From positions 1-33,861 of the forward strand of contig NZ_JAUJUJ010000031.1 of the NCBI RefSeq assembly GCF_030711595.1: a stretch of 33,861 bases of DNA, in the 5' to 3' direction. The stretch comes from Stenotrophomonas sp. YIM B06876 (lineage in GTDB: Bacteria > Pseudomonadota > Gammaproteobacteria > Xanthomonadales > Xanthomonadaceae). Positions 22,597 to 30,090 of the stretch are shown piece by piece. A model generated the notes under the pieces. The model saw only the letters and a list, made by a program, of their open reading frames with translations. It did no database searches and was not told the DNA's origin. The translations under genes were made by a program, and so were the position numbers. Within the stretch, counting starts at the first letter, position 1. The number at the start of each line of letters is the position of its first letter.

Positions 22597-22660
22597 GCCG
22601 CGCCCGCCGATAGCGCCGCGGCAGGCGGGAAAACGCGGACGGAGACGACATGCGGGGGCC

Positions 22661-23746
22661 TCAGTTGGCGGCGGCCGCGGCGGCCGTCATGTCTTTCAGT
22701 TCCACGTCGACCTCGGCACTCATGCCCGACCGCAGCGCCGGGCCGTCGGCCACATCGGCGCCGGCGATTTCAAGCCGGACCGGCACGCGCTGCACGATCT
22801 TGACCCAGTTGCCGGTCGCGTTCTGCGGCGGCAGCACGCTGAACTCGCCGCCCGAGGCCGGGCTGATCGACGCCACGCGGGCGGTCCATTGGTGCTTGGG
22901 ATAGGCATCCACGCGCACCGTGGCCGGCTGGCCCACCTGCAGGCGGGTCAGCTCGGTTTCCTTGAAATTGGCCTCGACCCAGATCGGCGCGCCCGCCACC
23001 AGCGGCATCGCGGTCTGCCCCAGGTTGAGGTATTCGCCGGCCTGCAGGTCATGCGTACCGACGATGCCATCGACCGGCGCGCGCACCTCGGCATGGGCCA
23101 GGTCCAGCTTCGCCGTCTCCAGCTGCGCCACGGCGGCACGGTACTCGGGCAGCTCATCGGTGGGCGTGGCGGCATTGCCGCTGAGGCTGGCCGAAGCCTG
23201 CTGCTGCAGCGCCTGGGCATTGGCCAGGGTGCTGCGCGCCTCGGCAACGGCATGGCGCGCGTCGTCCAGCATCTTGTGCGCCACCAGCTGCCTGCTGGCC
23301 AGCTCCTGCATCCGGGCCAGGTCGCGCTGCGCCCAGGTCAGGGTCTCGCGGGCGGCGGCAATCGAGGTCGACGTCGACTTCACCCCGGCGCGGCTGGCGT
23401 TGGCACTGTTGTCGATGCTGGCCAGCTGCGCCTCGGCGCGGGCCACGGCCAGTTCCAGCGGCCGGGTGTCGATGCGGAACAGCAGCTGGCCGGCCTTGAC
23501 CGGCTCGTTCTGGCCCACCGCCACCTCGACCACGCGGCCGGCCACCTGCGGCGCGATCAGGATGCGCCCGGCCTTGATGTAGGCGTTGTCGGTACTGACG
23601 CTGTGGGTGGACTGCAGCCATTGCCAGCCGAAGAAGCCGGCGACCGCCAGCAGGGGTACGGCCCACATCCACACGCGGACACGGCGGCGGGGCGCAGCGG
23701 CGGCGGACAGGGCCGCCTCGCCGGAGGGGTTGGTCTTGCTGGTCAT
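22661..23746 (-). CDS. emrA: EmrA/HlyD-family membrane fusion protein
   Basis: 361 residues from ATG at 23746. A short cytoplasmic N-terminus rich in Ala and Arg precedes one transmembrane helix (about 25-44, VWMWAVPLLAVAGFFGWQWL). The signature STDNAYIKAGRILIAPQVAG of EmrA-type adaptors follows, then lipoyl halves around a long coiled-coil hairpin (about 85-200, with ARAEAQLASI and AQRDLARMQELASRQL) and a beta-barrel part (PIWVEANFKETELTRL). It links EmrB in the inner membrane to an outer-membrane channel. The longer open frame to 23788 would overlap the regulator gene. AAGG is 9 nt upstream. It is the second gene of the marR-emrA-emrB operon. Confidence 0.93.
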   Translation of the reverse strand: MTSKTNPSGEAALSAAAAPRRRVRVWMWAVPLLAVAGFFGWQWLQSTHSVSTDNAYIKAGRILIAPQVAGRVVEVAVGQNEPVKAGQLLFRIDTRPLELAVARAEAQLASIDNSANASRAGVKSTSTSIAAARETLTWAQRDLARMQELASRQLVAHKMLDDARHAVAEARSTLANAQALQQQASASLSGNAATPTDELPEYRAAVAQLETAKLDLAHAEVRAPVDGIVGTHDLQAGEYLNLGQTAMPLVAGAPIWVEANFKETELTRLQVGQPATVRVDAYPKHQWTARVASISPASGGEFSVLPPQNATGNWVKIVQRVPVRLEIAGADVADGPALRSGMSAEVDVELKDMTAAAAAAN

Positions 23747-23765
23747 CGGGAGAGCCTTGTGGGAG

Positions 23766-24218
23766 TTATCCGCGGGCAATGCGGTCAAGCTGGGAGAGGG
23801 TTTCGCGGATCTGGCCCAGCACCTTCAACGTCACGGCCAGTTCGCCGGGGTCGACGTCTTTCAGGCTGTCGTGGCGCATCGAGCTGGCCACCACCTCAAT
23901 GGCACTGATCGCGGCATCACTGTGCGCGGTCAGGAACAGGCGCCAGCAGCGGCGATCGTGCGGATCGGCGCGGCGTTCGATGAAGCCGGCCTTCTGCAGC
24001 CGGTCCAGCACCCGTCCCACCGCGATCGGCTCCATGTCCATGACATCGGCCAGCGCGGCCTGGGTGAGCCCGGGCGCCATGTGGATGCGTTTGAGCGCCC
24101 GCCATTGCGCACGGGTCAGCCCCAGCGGCGCAGCACGGCGGTCGAAGATCCGCCCGTACAGGCGGCTCAGATCGGCAATCAGGTAACCCAGGCCCGGGGT
24201 GGTGTCGTTGCTCTGCAT
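23766..24218 (-). CDS. MarR-family transcriptional regulator of the emrAB operon
   Basis: 150 residues from ATG at 24218. It has a winged helix-turn-helix of MarR type: LTRAQWRALKRIH, then LTQAALADVMDMEPIAVGRV as the recognition part, then ERRADPHDRRCWRLFLTA as the wing. Terminal helices for dimerisation flank it. It is like EmrR/MprA and would repress the pump genes until a ligand binds. It is the first gene of the operon; emrA starts 19 bp after its stop. A palindrome lies in its promoter (24238-24247). Upstream in-frame extension to 24389 is unlikely, since it covers the promoter and reads as low-complexity sequence. Confidence 0.92.
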   Translation of the reverse strand: MQSNDTTPGLGYLIADLSRLYGRIFDRRAAPLGLTRAQWRALKRIHMAPGLTQAALADVMDMEPIAVGRVLDRLQKAGFIERRADPHDRRCWRLFLTAHSDAAISAIEVVASSMRHDSLKDVDPGELAVTLKVLGQIRETLSQLDRIARG

Positions 24219-24227
24219 AGGACCGGC

Positions 24228-24247
24228 AGTATATACCTGCCTAGGCA
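24228..24247 (-). promoter_or_regulatory. promoter of the marR-emrAB operon with palindromic operator
   Basis: TATACT at 24228-24233 (minus strand) is a good -10, located 10 nt from the ATG. The perfect 10-bp palindrome TGCCTAGGCA at 24238-24247 lies just upstream, between -10 and -35, with AT-rich flanks (ATAT on both sides). A repressor there would block RNA polymerase, so autoregulation by the MarR protein is likely. The -35 is weak. Confidence 0.6.
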
Positions 24248-24466
24248 ACCATATCCATGACAGGATCTTTGCCGGACATGAAAGGCGATCGCGTCGCGCG
24301 AAGCCGCGTCCCGGTCCCGACCTGTGTGCCCGCAGGCCGGCAGTACTCCCGGCGCCCGGGCCAGCAGGCGCTGGCGCCACCCGTCCCATCCGGGAAGGTA
24401 CAACCCGGAGCGTTCCCGGCGGCTGGAAGCGGGCTGCCCGTTGCGATCACGCCCCGCTGAAAGCAG
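24248..24466. other. non-coding gap upstream of marR, nothing recognised
   Basis: The gap between the marR start and the aldolase stop is 24219-24565. Apart from the marR promoter and the aldolase terminator I see no gene, RNA or repeat. A 67-codon plus-strand frame (24257-24460) has no ribosome binding site and an unusual, Pro/Arg-rich composition, and is probably chance. Confidence 0.5.
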
Positions 24467-24492
24467 AAACGCCAGCCTCGCGGCTGGCGTTT
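24467..24492 (-). terminator. intrinsic terminator after class I aldolase
   Basis: AAACGCCAGCC-TCGC-GGCTGGCGTTT is a perfect 11-bp stem. On the minus strand it ends in GCGTTTCTGCTTT. It lies 74 nt after the aldolase stop. Confidence 0.8.
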
Positions 24493-24565
24493 GCATGGCG
24501 CGTCCCTGCCCGCAAGCAGGGAGCAACGACCGCAGCGGATCACGCCGCGGCAGTGCGGGTGGCGA

Positions 24566-25570
24566 TCAGCCTTCCCACTTGCCCAGGGCGGCCTGGCCGT
24601 TTTCCCGGGCACGTTCGTACACGGTCTGCTGCGCCTTGGCGTAGTTGCCCTTGGGGTCCTTGGCCCACAGCTTCAGCGCGGCCTGCTGCATGGCCCGGCC
24701 GTAGGAGAAGCTCAGCGGCCACGGCAGCGTGCCCAGCTGGTTCATCGCATTGAGGTGCGCGGTGGACTGCTCGTCGCTCTGGCCGCCGGACAGGAACACG
24801 ATGCCCGGCAGGATCGCCGGCACCACCGTCTTCAGGCACATCACGGTGGACTCGGCCACTTCCTCGACGTCGGCCTGTTCCTCGCAGTCCTTGCCGGAGA
24901 TGACCATCGATGCCTTCAGGATCGTGCCTTCCAGCACCACGTTCTGCTGGTACAGCGCATCGAACAGCGCGCGCAGGGTGGCTTCGGTGACTTCGTAGCA
25001 GGTCTCGATGTCGTGGTCACCGTCCATGATCACTTCCGGCTCGACCATCGGCACCAGGCCGGCTTCCTGGCACAGCGCGGCGTAACGGGCCAGCGCATGC
25101 GCGTTGACCTCGATGCAGGTGCCCGACGGAATGCTTTCGCCGATGTTGATCACCGCGCGCCACTTGGCGAAGCGGGCGCCGAGCTTGTAGTACTCCTGCA
25201 GCCGGGCACGCAGGCCGTCCAGGCCCTCGGTGACCATCTCGCCCGGGCAGCCGGCCAACGGATGCGCGCCGGTATCGACCTTGATGCCGGGAATGATGCC
25301 GTGGTCGGCCATGTACTTGGCGAACGGCACGCCGTCCCTGGTCGACTGGCGCAGGGTCTCGTCAAACAGGATCGCGCCGGAAATGTGCTCGCTGAGCTTG
25401 GGCGTGGTCAGCAACATCTCGCGGTAGGCGCGACGGTTCTCTTCGGTATTTTCGATGCCCACGCTGGCAAAACGCTTGGCGATGGTACCGGTGGATTCGT
25501 CGATCGCGATGATGCCCTTGCCCGGGGCGACCATGGCCTGGGCGGTTTCGGCCAGCAGTTCGATGCTCAT
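24566..25570 (-). CDS. fructose-bisphosphate aldolase, class I
   Basis: A 334-residue enzyme of the eukaryote-like class I family. The Schiff-base Lys219 is in VVLEGTILKASM, which aligns with Lys229 of rabbit muscle aldolase. Other active-site segments are GIIAIDESTGTIAKRF near the N-terminus, ARFAKWRAVINIG and PGIVFLSGGQSDEQ. It cleaves fructose 1,6-bisphosphate to two triose phosphates without a metal. AGGA lies 7 nt before the ATG. It has its own strong promoter (perfect TATAAT) and its own terminator, so it can be expressed apart from pyk, which lies 157 bp upstream. This gene order next to pgk and pyk is usual for xanthomonads. Confidence 0.96.
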   Translation of the reverse strand: MSIELLAETAQAMVAPGKGIIAIDESTGTIAKRFASVGIENTEENRRAYREMLLTTPKLSEHISGAILFDETLRQSTRDGVPFAKYMADHGIIPGIKVDTGAHPLAGCPGEMVTEGLDGLRARLQEYYKLGARFAKWRAVINIGESIPSGTCIEVNAHALARYAALCQEAGLVPMVEPEVIMDGDHDIETCYEVTEATLRALFDALYQQNVVLEGTILKASMVISGKDCEEQADVEEVAESTVMCLKTVVPAILPGIVFLSGGQSDEQSTAHLNAMNQLGTLPWPLSFSYGRAMQQAALKLWAKDPKGNYAKAQQTVYERARENGQAALGKWEG

Positions 25571-25603
25571 GTAGTTCCTGTGACGGGAGGCGGAGAAACC
25601 CCG

Positions 25604-25631
25604 ATTATAGCCGTCGTTGCCTGTGACTTAA
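25604..25631 (-). promoter_or_regulatory. promoter of the class I aldolase gene
   Basis: The minus strand has a perfect -10 TATAAT (25604-25609), preceded by GC. It lies 34 nt before the start codon. A weak -35 TTAAGT (25626-25631) lies 16 nt further upstream. Confidence 0.7.
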
Positions 25632-25669
25632 CTTTTCGCAGGGTCCGGAACCGCTTCCATCGCGCAAAC

Positions 25670-25703
25670 GCCGGCGGGGCGCGGTTCTCCCGCGCCCGCC
25701 GGC
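25670..25703 (-). terminator. GC-rich hairpin after pyk, probable terminator
   Basis: GCCGGCGGGGCGCGG pairs with CCGCGCCCGCCGGC over 14 bp with one bulged G, loop TTCTC. On the minus strand it is followed by GTTTGCG. It lies 25 nt after the pyk stop and upstream of the aldolase promoter. Confidence 0.6.
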
Positions 25704-25727
25704 AAGCGGATGCCGGCGTGAACCGGC

Positions 25728-27194
25728 TTAAAGCTCGCCCAGCCCGGTGGCGCAGCCGCCCTCGCCCACTTCCAGCAGGCGCAGCGTATTGGTGGCGCCG
25801 AGGGTTTCCATGTGCTCGCCACTGGTGAACACCACCCGGTCGCCGGTTGCCAGCTGCCCGGACTCGGCCAGCAGGCGGATGCTGCCGCGCGCCGCTTCGC
25901 GCGGGGTCAAGCCGCGGCTGTCGAAGTTGATCGGGAACACATCGCGCATCATCGCCATCTGCCGGCGGGCGCCGTCATGGCGGGTGATCGCGTAGATCGG
26001 AGCACTGGCGCGGAACCGCGACAGGAAGCGCGCGGTGCCACCGGATTCGGTCATCGCCACGATCGCGCGCACGCCGACGTGTTGCGACAGGAACATGGTC
26101 GCCATCGCGATCGCCTGGTCGGCACGCTGCAGATTGCGCTGCGCCGCGCTGAAATCGGTATCGGTCTGGAACTGGCGTTCGGCCCCCAGGCAGATGCGCG
26201 CCATCGCCTCGACCGCTTTGACCGGATACGCACCGGCGGCGGTTTCAGCCGACAGCATCACCGCATCGGTGCCGTCGATCACCGAGTTGGCCACGTCCAG
26301 CACTTCGGCGCGGGTCGGGATCGGGCTTTCCACCATCGACTGCAGCATCTGCGTGGCGGTGATCACCACCTTGTTCTGCGCCAGTGCGGCCTTGATGATC
26401 TTCTTCTGCAGTCCGGGCAATTCGGCATCGCCGATTTCCACGCCCAGATCACCGCGCGCCACCATCACCACATCGCTGGCCTCGACGATCTCGGTCAGGT
26501 TCTCGATCGCCTCGGTGCGCTCGATCTTCGACACCAGCGCCGCATCACAGCCATGCTCGCGTGCGATCTGGCGGGCATCGTGCATGTCCTGCGCGTTGCG
26601 GCAGAACGACACCGCGATGAAGTCCACGCCGATGCGCGCGACGATGCCGATCAGTTCCTTGTCGCGCTCGGTCAGCGCGCCCAGCGACAGGCCACCGCCC
26701 TGCTTGTTCAGGCCCTTGCGGTCGGACAGCACGCCATCGTTGAGCACGGTATTGATGATGCGCTCGCCCTGTACTTCGACCACCTGCAACTGCATCAGGC
26801 CGTCATCGAGCAACAGCACATCGCCCGGACCCACATCCTGCGGCAGGCCCAGATAGCTCACCCCGACCTGGTGCTCGTCGCCGGGCAACACGTCAGTGGC
26901 GGCAACCAGATCGAAGCGGTCACCGGCCTTGAGCCGGACCTTGCCGGCGGCAAACCGTTCGATGCGGATTTTCGGCCCCGGCAGATCGGCGAGGATGCCG
27001 ACTTCGGCCCCCACCCGCGCCGCGGCGGCGCGCACTTCGGCGGCACGCTTGGCCTGACCGGACGGATCACCGTGGCTGAAGTTCAAGCGCACGACATTGA
27101 CGCCGGCGCGGATCAGATCCTCCAGCACTCCCGGCGGGTCGGTGGCCGGCCCCAGGGTGGCGAGAATCTTGGTGCGGCGCTGACGTTCGATCAT
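25728..27194 (-). CDS. pyk: pyruvate kinase
   Basis: A 488-residue enzyme. Conserved segments in order are RTKILATLGPA, VVRLNFSHGD, LADLPGPKIRIE, VSFCRNAQDM and LVSKIERTEAIENL, with the catalytic Lys in SKIE. Then come MVARGDLGVEIG (metal and phosphate binding) and ATQMLQSMVESPIPTRAEV (substrate binding). The C-terminal regulatory domain is present. It converts phosphoenolpyruvate and ADP to pyruvate and ATP, the last step of glycolysis. It lies downstream of pgk and a HAD phosphatase on the same strand, but a terminator at 27507-27553 and about 365 bp of non-coding DNA separate it from them, and it has a candidate -10 of its own. Confidence 0.97.
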   Translation of the reverse strand: MIERQRRTKILATLGPATDPPGVLEDLIRAGVNVVRLNFSHGDPSGQAKRAAEVRAAAARVGAEVGILADLPGPKIRIERFAAGKVRLKAGDRFDLVAATDVLPGDEHQVGVSYLGLPQDVGPGDVLLLDDGLMQLQVVEVQGERIINTVLNDGVLSDRKGLNKQGGGLSLGALTERDKELIGIVARIGVDFIAVSFCRNAQDMHDARQIAREHGCDAALVSKIERTEAIENLTEIVEASDVVMVARGDLGVEIGDAELPGLQKKIIKAALAQNKVVITATQMLQSMVESPIPTRAEVLDVANSVIDGTDAVMLSAETAAGAYPVKAVEAMARICLGAERQFQTDTDFSAAQRNLQRADQAIAMATMFLSQHVGVRAIVAMTESGGTARFLSRFRASAPIYAITRHDGARRQMAMMRDVFPINFDSRGLTPREAARGSIRLLAESGQLATGDRVVFTSGEHMETLGATNTLRLLEVGEGGCATGLGEL

Positions 27195-27222
27195 GATGCA
27201 ATGGCTCCCGGCAAAGAGCTTG

Positions 27223-27230
27223 AACGTAGC
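27223..27230 (-). promoter_or_regulatory. candidate -10 element of pyk
   Basis: The minus strand reads GCTACGTT, 29 nt before the pyk ATG. No convincing -35 was seen. Confidence 0.35.
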
Positions 27231-27506
27231 ACAATGGCTGGCTTGGATACCCTGTAAAAGCTATGCACTGAGACTGTTTCCGCCATGTCCCGCCGACAGC
27301 CGGGACACCCCGTCCAGACAGCCCGGGCGCGCTCCGGCGTACGTCAGCACAGCCGGCGCAGCGCCAGCGGCGGCACTGCAGGCGCAGGCATGGACCCGTG
27401 GGCACGCCGGCGCGGGACAGCGCGGCCCGGCGGTCAGACAATCCGGTCATCGCGCGCGGGACAGGCGGGACAATCCCGCGCGACGCCGGGCGATCAGCGC
27501 CCGCAC
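27231..27506. other. non-coding gap between HAD phosphatase and pyk
   Basis: About 275 bp of very GC-rich DNA with several CGGGACA-like short repeats (for example near 27299, 27415 and 27460). It has no ribosome binding site followed by a plausible gene. The plus-strand frames crossing it are Arg-rich and continue antisense into the phosphatase gene. I see no recognisable RNA. Confidence 0.45.
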
Positions 27507-27553
27507 AAAAAAACGCCACCGCCGCCGCCTGAAGGACCGGCACGGCGGAGGCT
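27507..27553 (-). terminator. intrinsic terminator of the pgk-HAD operon
   Basis: On the minus strand a GC-rich imperfect stem (GCCTCCGCCGTGCC against GGCGGCGGCGGTGGC) is followed by GTTTTTTTG. The seven-T run is the longest U tract among the terminators of this window. It starts 8 nt after the phosphatase stop. Confidence 0.75.
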
Positions 27554-27560
27554 GCGCGGC

Positions 27561-28202
27561 TCAGCCGATCAACACCGGCAGGTCCTGTGGTTGCTGGGCC
27601 AGGTGCTGCACGCCGGCCTGGCGCAGTTCCGCTTCGCCGCCGAAGCCCCACAACACGCCGATGTTGCGCATGCCGTGATGGCGGGCGCCTTCGATGTCCA
27701 TGCGCCGGTCACCGATCATCCAGCAATCGGCCGGCTGCACCGACAGCCGTGCCAGCGCCTCGGCCACCAGCTCCGGCTTGTGGCTGCGGGTACCACACGC
27801 GGTGGCGCCGATGACGTCCTCGAAGCAGTCACCGAACGGCAGATGTTCGACGATCCGCTGCGCGTGCGGCTCGTTCTTGGCGGTGACCACCGCCAGCCGG
27901 TGGCCGGCAGCCTTGAACCGGCGCACCACCTCGCCGATGTCCGGATAGATCTCGTGCTCCTTCCAGCCGTCGCTGTCGAAGCGCTCGCGGTAGTGATGCA
28001 CCGCCTGCTCCACCCGCTCCGGATCGCCGAATACCGGGGTGAAACTGGTGCGCAGCGCCGGCCCGATCCAGCGCCGCAACTCGCTTTGCGGCGGCACCGG
28101 CTGGCCCATCTTCTCCAGCGCGTAGGCGACGCAGCGGGTGATGCCGACCGAGGATTCGATCAAGGTGCCATCGAGGTCGAAGAACAGCATGTCGCGGCTC
28201 AC
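27561..28202 (-). CDS. HAD-family phosphatase (phosphoglycolate phosphatase-like)
   Basis: 213 residues from GTG at 28202. HAD motif I is [11 protein letters not shown], with the nucleophile and acid Asp9 and Asp11. A helical cap domain covers about 15-85, typical of the Gph/PGP subfamily. Motif II is AVVTAKN, motif III the Lys in [11 protein letters not shown], and motif IV is [14 protein letters not shown]. It would hydrolyse small phosphate esters; 2-phosphoglycolate is the best guess by similarity. The start overlaps the pgk stop (GTGA), so it is translated together with phosphoglycerate kinase. An in-frame ATG at 28190 is a second possible start, but the overlap favours GTG. Confidence 0.9.
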   Translation of the reverse strand: MSRDMLFFDLDGTLIESSVGITRCVAYALEKMGQPVPPQSELRRWIGPALRTSFTPVFGDPERVEQAVHHYRERFDSDGWKEHEIYPDIGEVVRRFKAAGHRLAVVTAKNEPHAQRIVEHLPFGDCFEDVIGATACGTRSHKPELVAEALARLSVQPADCWMIGDRRMDIEGARHHGMRNIGVLWGFGGEAELRQAGVQHLAQQPQDLPVLIG

Positions 28203-29377
28203 GATCCGCGGGCCTCCAGCGCCGCCACCGCCGGCAAGGTCTTGCCCTCGAGGAACTCCAGGAACGCGCCGCCACCGGTGGAGATGTAGCTCACCTCCTT
28301 GGCGATGCCGTACTTGTCCACCGCCGCCAGGGTGTCGCCACCGCCGGCAATCGAGAACGCCTGCGAGCTGGCAATCGCCCGCGCCAGGGTTTCGGTGCCC
28401 TTGCCGAAGGCGTCGAATTCGAACACGCCGACCGGGCCGTTCCAGACCACGGTGCCGGCCTTGGCGATCAGTTCGGCGTACTGCGCGGCGGTGGCCGGAC
28501 CGATATCCAGGATCATGTCATCGCTGCCGACCGCATTGACCGGCTTGATGGTGGCCGGGGCGTCGGCGGCAAAGGCCGGCGCCACCACCACGTCGACCGG
28601 CACCGGGATTTCAGCGCCACGCGCCTTGGCATCGGCATCGATCTTGCGCGCGGTATCGAGCAGGTCGTTCTCGACCAGCGACTTGCCCACGCCATGGCCC
28701 TCGGCGGCGATGAAGGTGTTGGCGATGCCGCCACCGACAATCAGCTGGTCGACCTTGCCAACCAGGCTGGACAGCAGTTCCAGCTTGGTCGACACCTTGG
28801 AGCCGGCCACGATCGCCAGCAGCGGACGGGCCGGGTTGGCCAGCGCCTTGTCCAGCGCGTCCAGCTCAGCCATCAGCAGTGGGCCGCCGGCGGCGACCGG
28901 GGCGAAGCGGATCACGCCATGGGTGGAGGCCTGCGCGCGGTGCGCGGTGCCGAACGCGTCCATCACGAACACGTCGCACAGCGCGGCGTACTTCTTCGAC
29001 AGCGCCTCATCGTCGGCCTTCTCGCCCACGTTCATGCGGCAGTTTTCCAGCAGCACGATCTGGCCCGGCACCACGTCCACGCCGTCCACCCAGTCCTTGA
29101 GCAGCGGCACGTCCACGCCCAGCAGCTCGGACAGGCGCTTGGCCACCGGCGCCAGCGAGTCGGCCTCCGTCCATACTCCTTCCTTGGGGCGGCCCAGATG
29201 CGAGGTGACCAGCACGGCGGCGCCGGCTTCCAGCGCCAGCTTCAGCGTCGGCAGCGAGGCGATGATGCGCTGCTCGGAGGTGATCCTGCCGTTCTCGTCG
29301 ATCGGCACGTTCAGATCCTGGCGGATCAGCACGCGCTTGCCGGAAAGGTCGAGGTCGGTCATACGAACGATGGACAT
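28199..29377 (-). CDS. pgk: phosphoglycerate kinase
   Basis: 392 residues from ATG at 29377, normal for bacterial PGK. Conserved segments are [71 protein letters not shown] and [17 protein letters not shown], the last close to the nucleotide site. It transfers phosphate from 1,3-bisphosphoglycerate to ADP, and works in reverse in gluconeogenesis. The HAD phosphatase overlaps its stop. A second in-frame ATG (29362) lies 5 codons on, but the longer start has the usual N-terminus for xanthomonads. It is divergent from the GNAT gene, with an 82-bp gap. Confidence 0.97.
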   Translation of the reverse strand: MSIVRMTDLDLSGKRVLIRQDLNVPIDENGRITSEQRIIASLPTLKLALEAGAAVLVTSHLGRPKEGVWTEADSLAPVAKRLSELLGVDVPLLKDWVDGVDVVPGQIVLLENCRMNVGEKADDEALSKKYAALCDVFVMDAFGTAHRAQASTHGVIRFAPVAAGGPLLMAELDALDKALANPARPLLAIVAGSKVSTKLELLSSLVGKVDQLIVGGGIANTFIAAEGHGVGKSLVENDLLDTARKIDADAKARGAEIPVPVDVVVAPAFAADAPATIKPVNAVGSDDMILDIGPATAAQYAELIAKAGTVVWNGPVGVFEFDAFGKGTETLARAIASSQAFSIAGGGDTLAAVDKYGIAKEVSYISTGGGAFLEFLEGKTLPAVAALEARGS

Positions 29378-29459
29378 GGCAGGATCTGCTCCGCTGGGGG
29401 TGATAAACAACCATTTTGGCCCGCCCCGTCAGCCCGGGGCAAACCCGGGGATCAATCCG

Positions 29460-30017
29460 ATGCAGCCACGCCTGTCCCAACCTGAACTGCGCAGCGGCCG
29501 GCTGCGCCTGCGCGAAGTGCGCGACGACGACGCTCCGGCGCTGTTCGCCATCCATTCCGACCCGCAGGTGATGCGCTACTGGAGCTATCCCGCCTGGACC
29601 GGGCTGACGCAGGCCGAGGCCAAGGTTGCCGACATCCAGCGCCAGCGGCGCGAACTCGACATTCTGGTCTGGGCGATCGCCGATGCCGCCAGCGACCGGC
29701 TGATTGGCACCAGCGCGGTATTCGCGCTGGATCTCACCCAGGGCCGCGCCGAGATCGGCTACAGCCTGCATCCGGACTGGCAGCGGCGCGGGCTGGCCAG
29801 CGAGGCGCTGCGATTGATCCTGGGTTATCTGTTCGACGAGCTGCAGCTGCGCCGCGTGGAAGCCGATGCCGACCCGCGCAATGAAGCGTCGTGGCGGTTG
29901 CTGGAAAAGCTCGGCTTCGTCCGCGAAGGTCTGCTGCGCGAGCGCTGGAACGTCAACGATGAAATCTGCGACACCGCGTTTTACGGCCTGCTGCGGCGGG
30001 ACTTCAAATCGAGCTGA
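29460..30017 (+). CDS. GNAT-family N-acetyltransferase
   Basis: 185 residues from ATG at 29460. It has the RimJ/RimL-type fold: LRSGRLRLREVRDDDAPALF at the start, then IGYSLHPDWQRRGLASEALR with the acetyl-CoA pyrophosphate-binding Q-R-R-G-L-A motif, and NEASWRLLEKLGFVREGLLR near the end. It acetylates an amine using acetyl-CoA; the target is unknown. It is transcribed away from pgk. Its stop is followed after 4 nt by a GTAG-type REP doublet, which separates it from the convergent DUF3999 gene. A long upstream in-frame extension across pgk is an antisense artefact. Confidence 0.9.
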   Translation: MQPRLSQPELRSGRLRLREVRDDDAPALFAIHSDPQVMRYWSYPAWTGLTQAEAKVADIQRQRRELDILVWAIADAASDRLIGTSAVFALDLTQGRAEIGYSLHPDWQRRGLASEALRLILGYLFDELQLRRVEADADPRNEASWRLLEKLGFVREGLLRERWNVNDEICDTAFYGLLRRDFKSS

Positions 30018-30021
30018 AACT

Positions 30022-30089
30022 GTAGAGCGGAGCCACGCTCCGCTGCAGCTTTACCGCAAAAGTCTCTGCCGGGCATGGCCCGGCACTAC
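30022..30089. repeat. GTAG-type REP doublet between convergent genes
   Basis: The left unit is GTAG followed by AGCGGAGC-CAC-GCTCCGCT, a perfect 7-8 bp stem. The right unit, read on the minus strand, is GTAG then TGCCGGGC-CAT-GCCCGGCA, also perfect. Spacing is about 20 bp. The pair fills the whole space between the GNAT stop (30017) and the DUF3999 stop (30091). It may act as a transcription stop or 3'-end protector for both genes. Confidence 0.8.
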
Positions 30090-30090
30090 C

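Noticed and set aside
24257..24460. 67-codon plus-strand ORF divergent from marR
   Set aside because: No ribosome binding site, biased Pro/Arg composition and no resemblance to any known family.
27285..28289. Plus-strand frame between pyk and pgk
   Set aside because: Mostly antisense to the HAD phosphatase; the part in the gap is Arg-rich and lacks a start signal.
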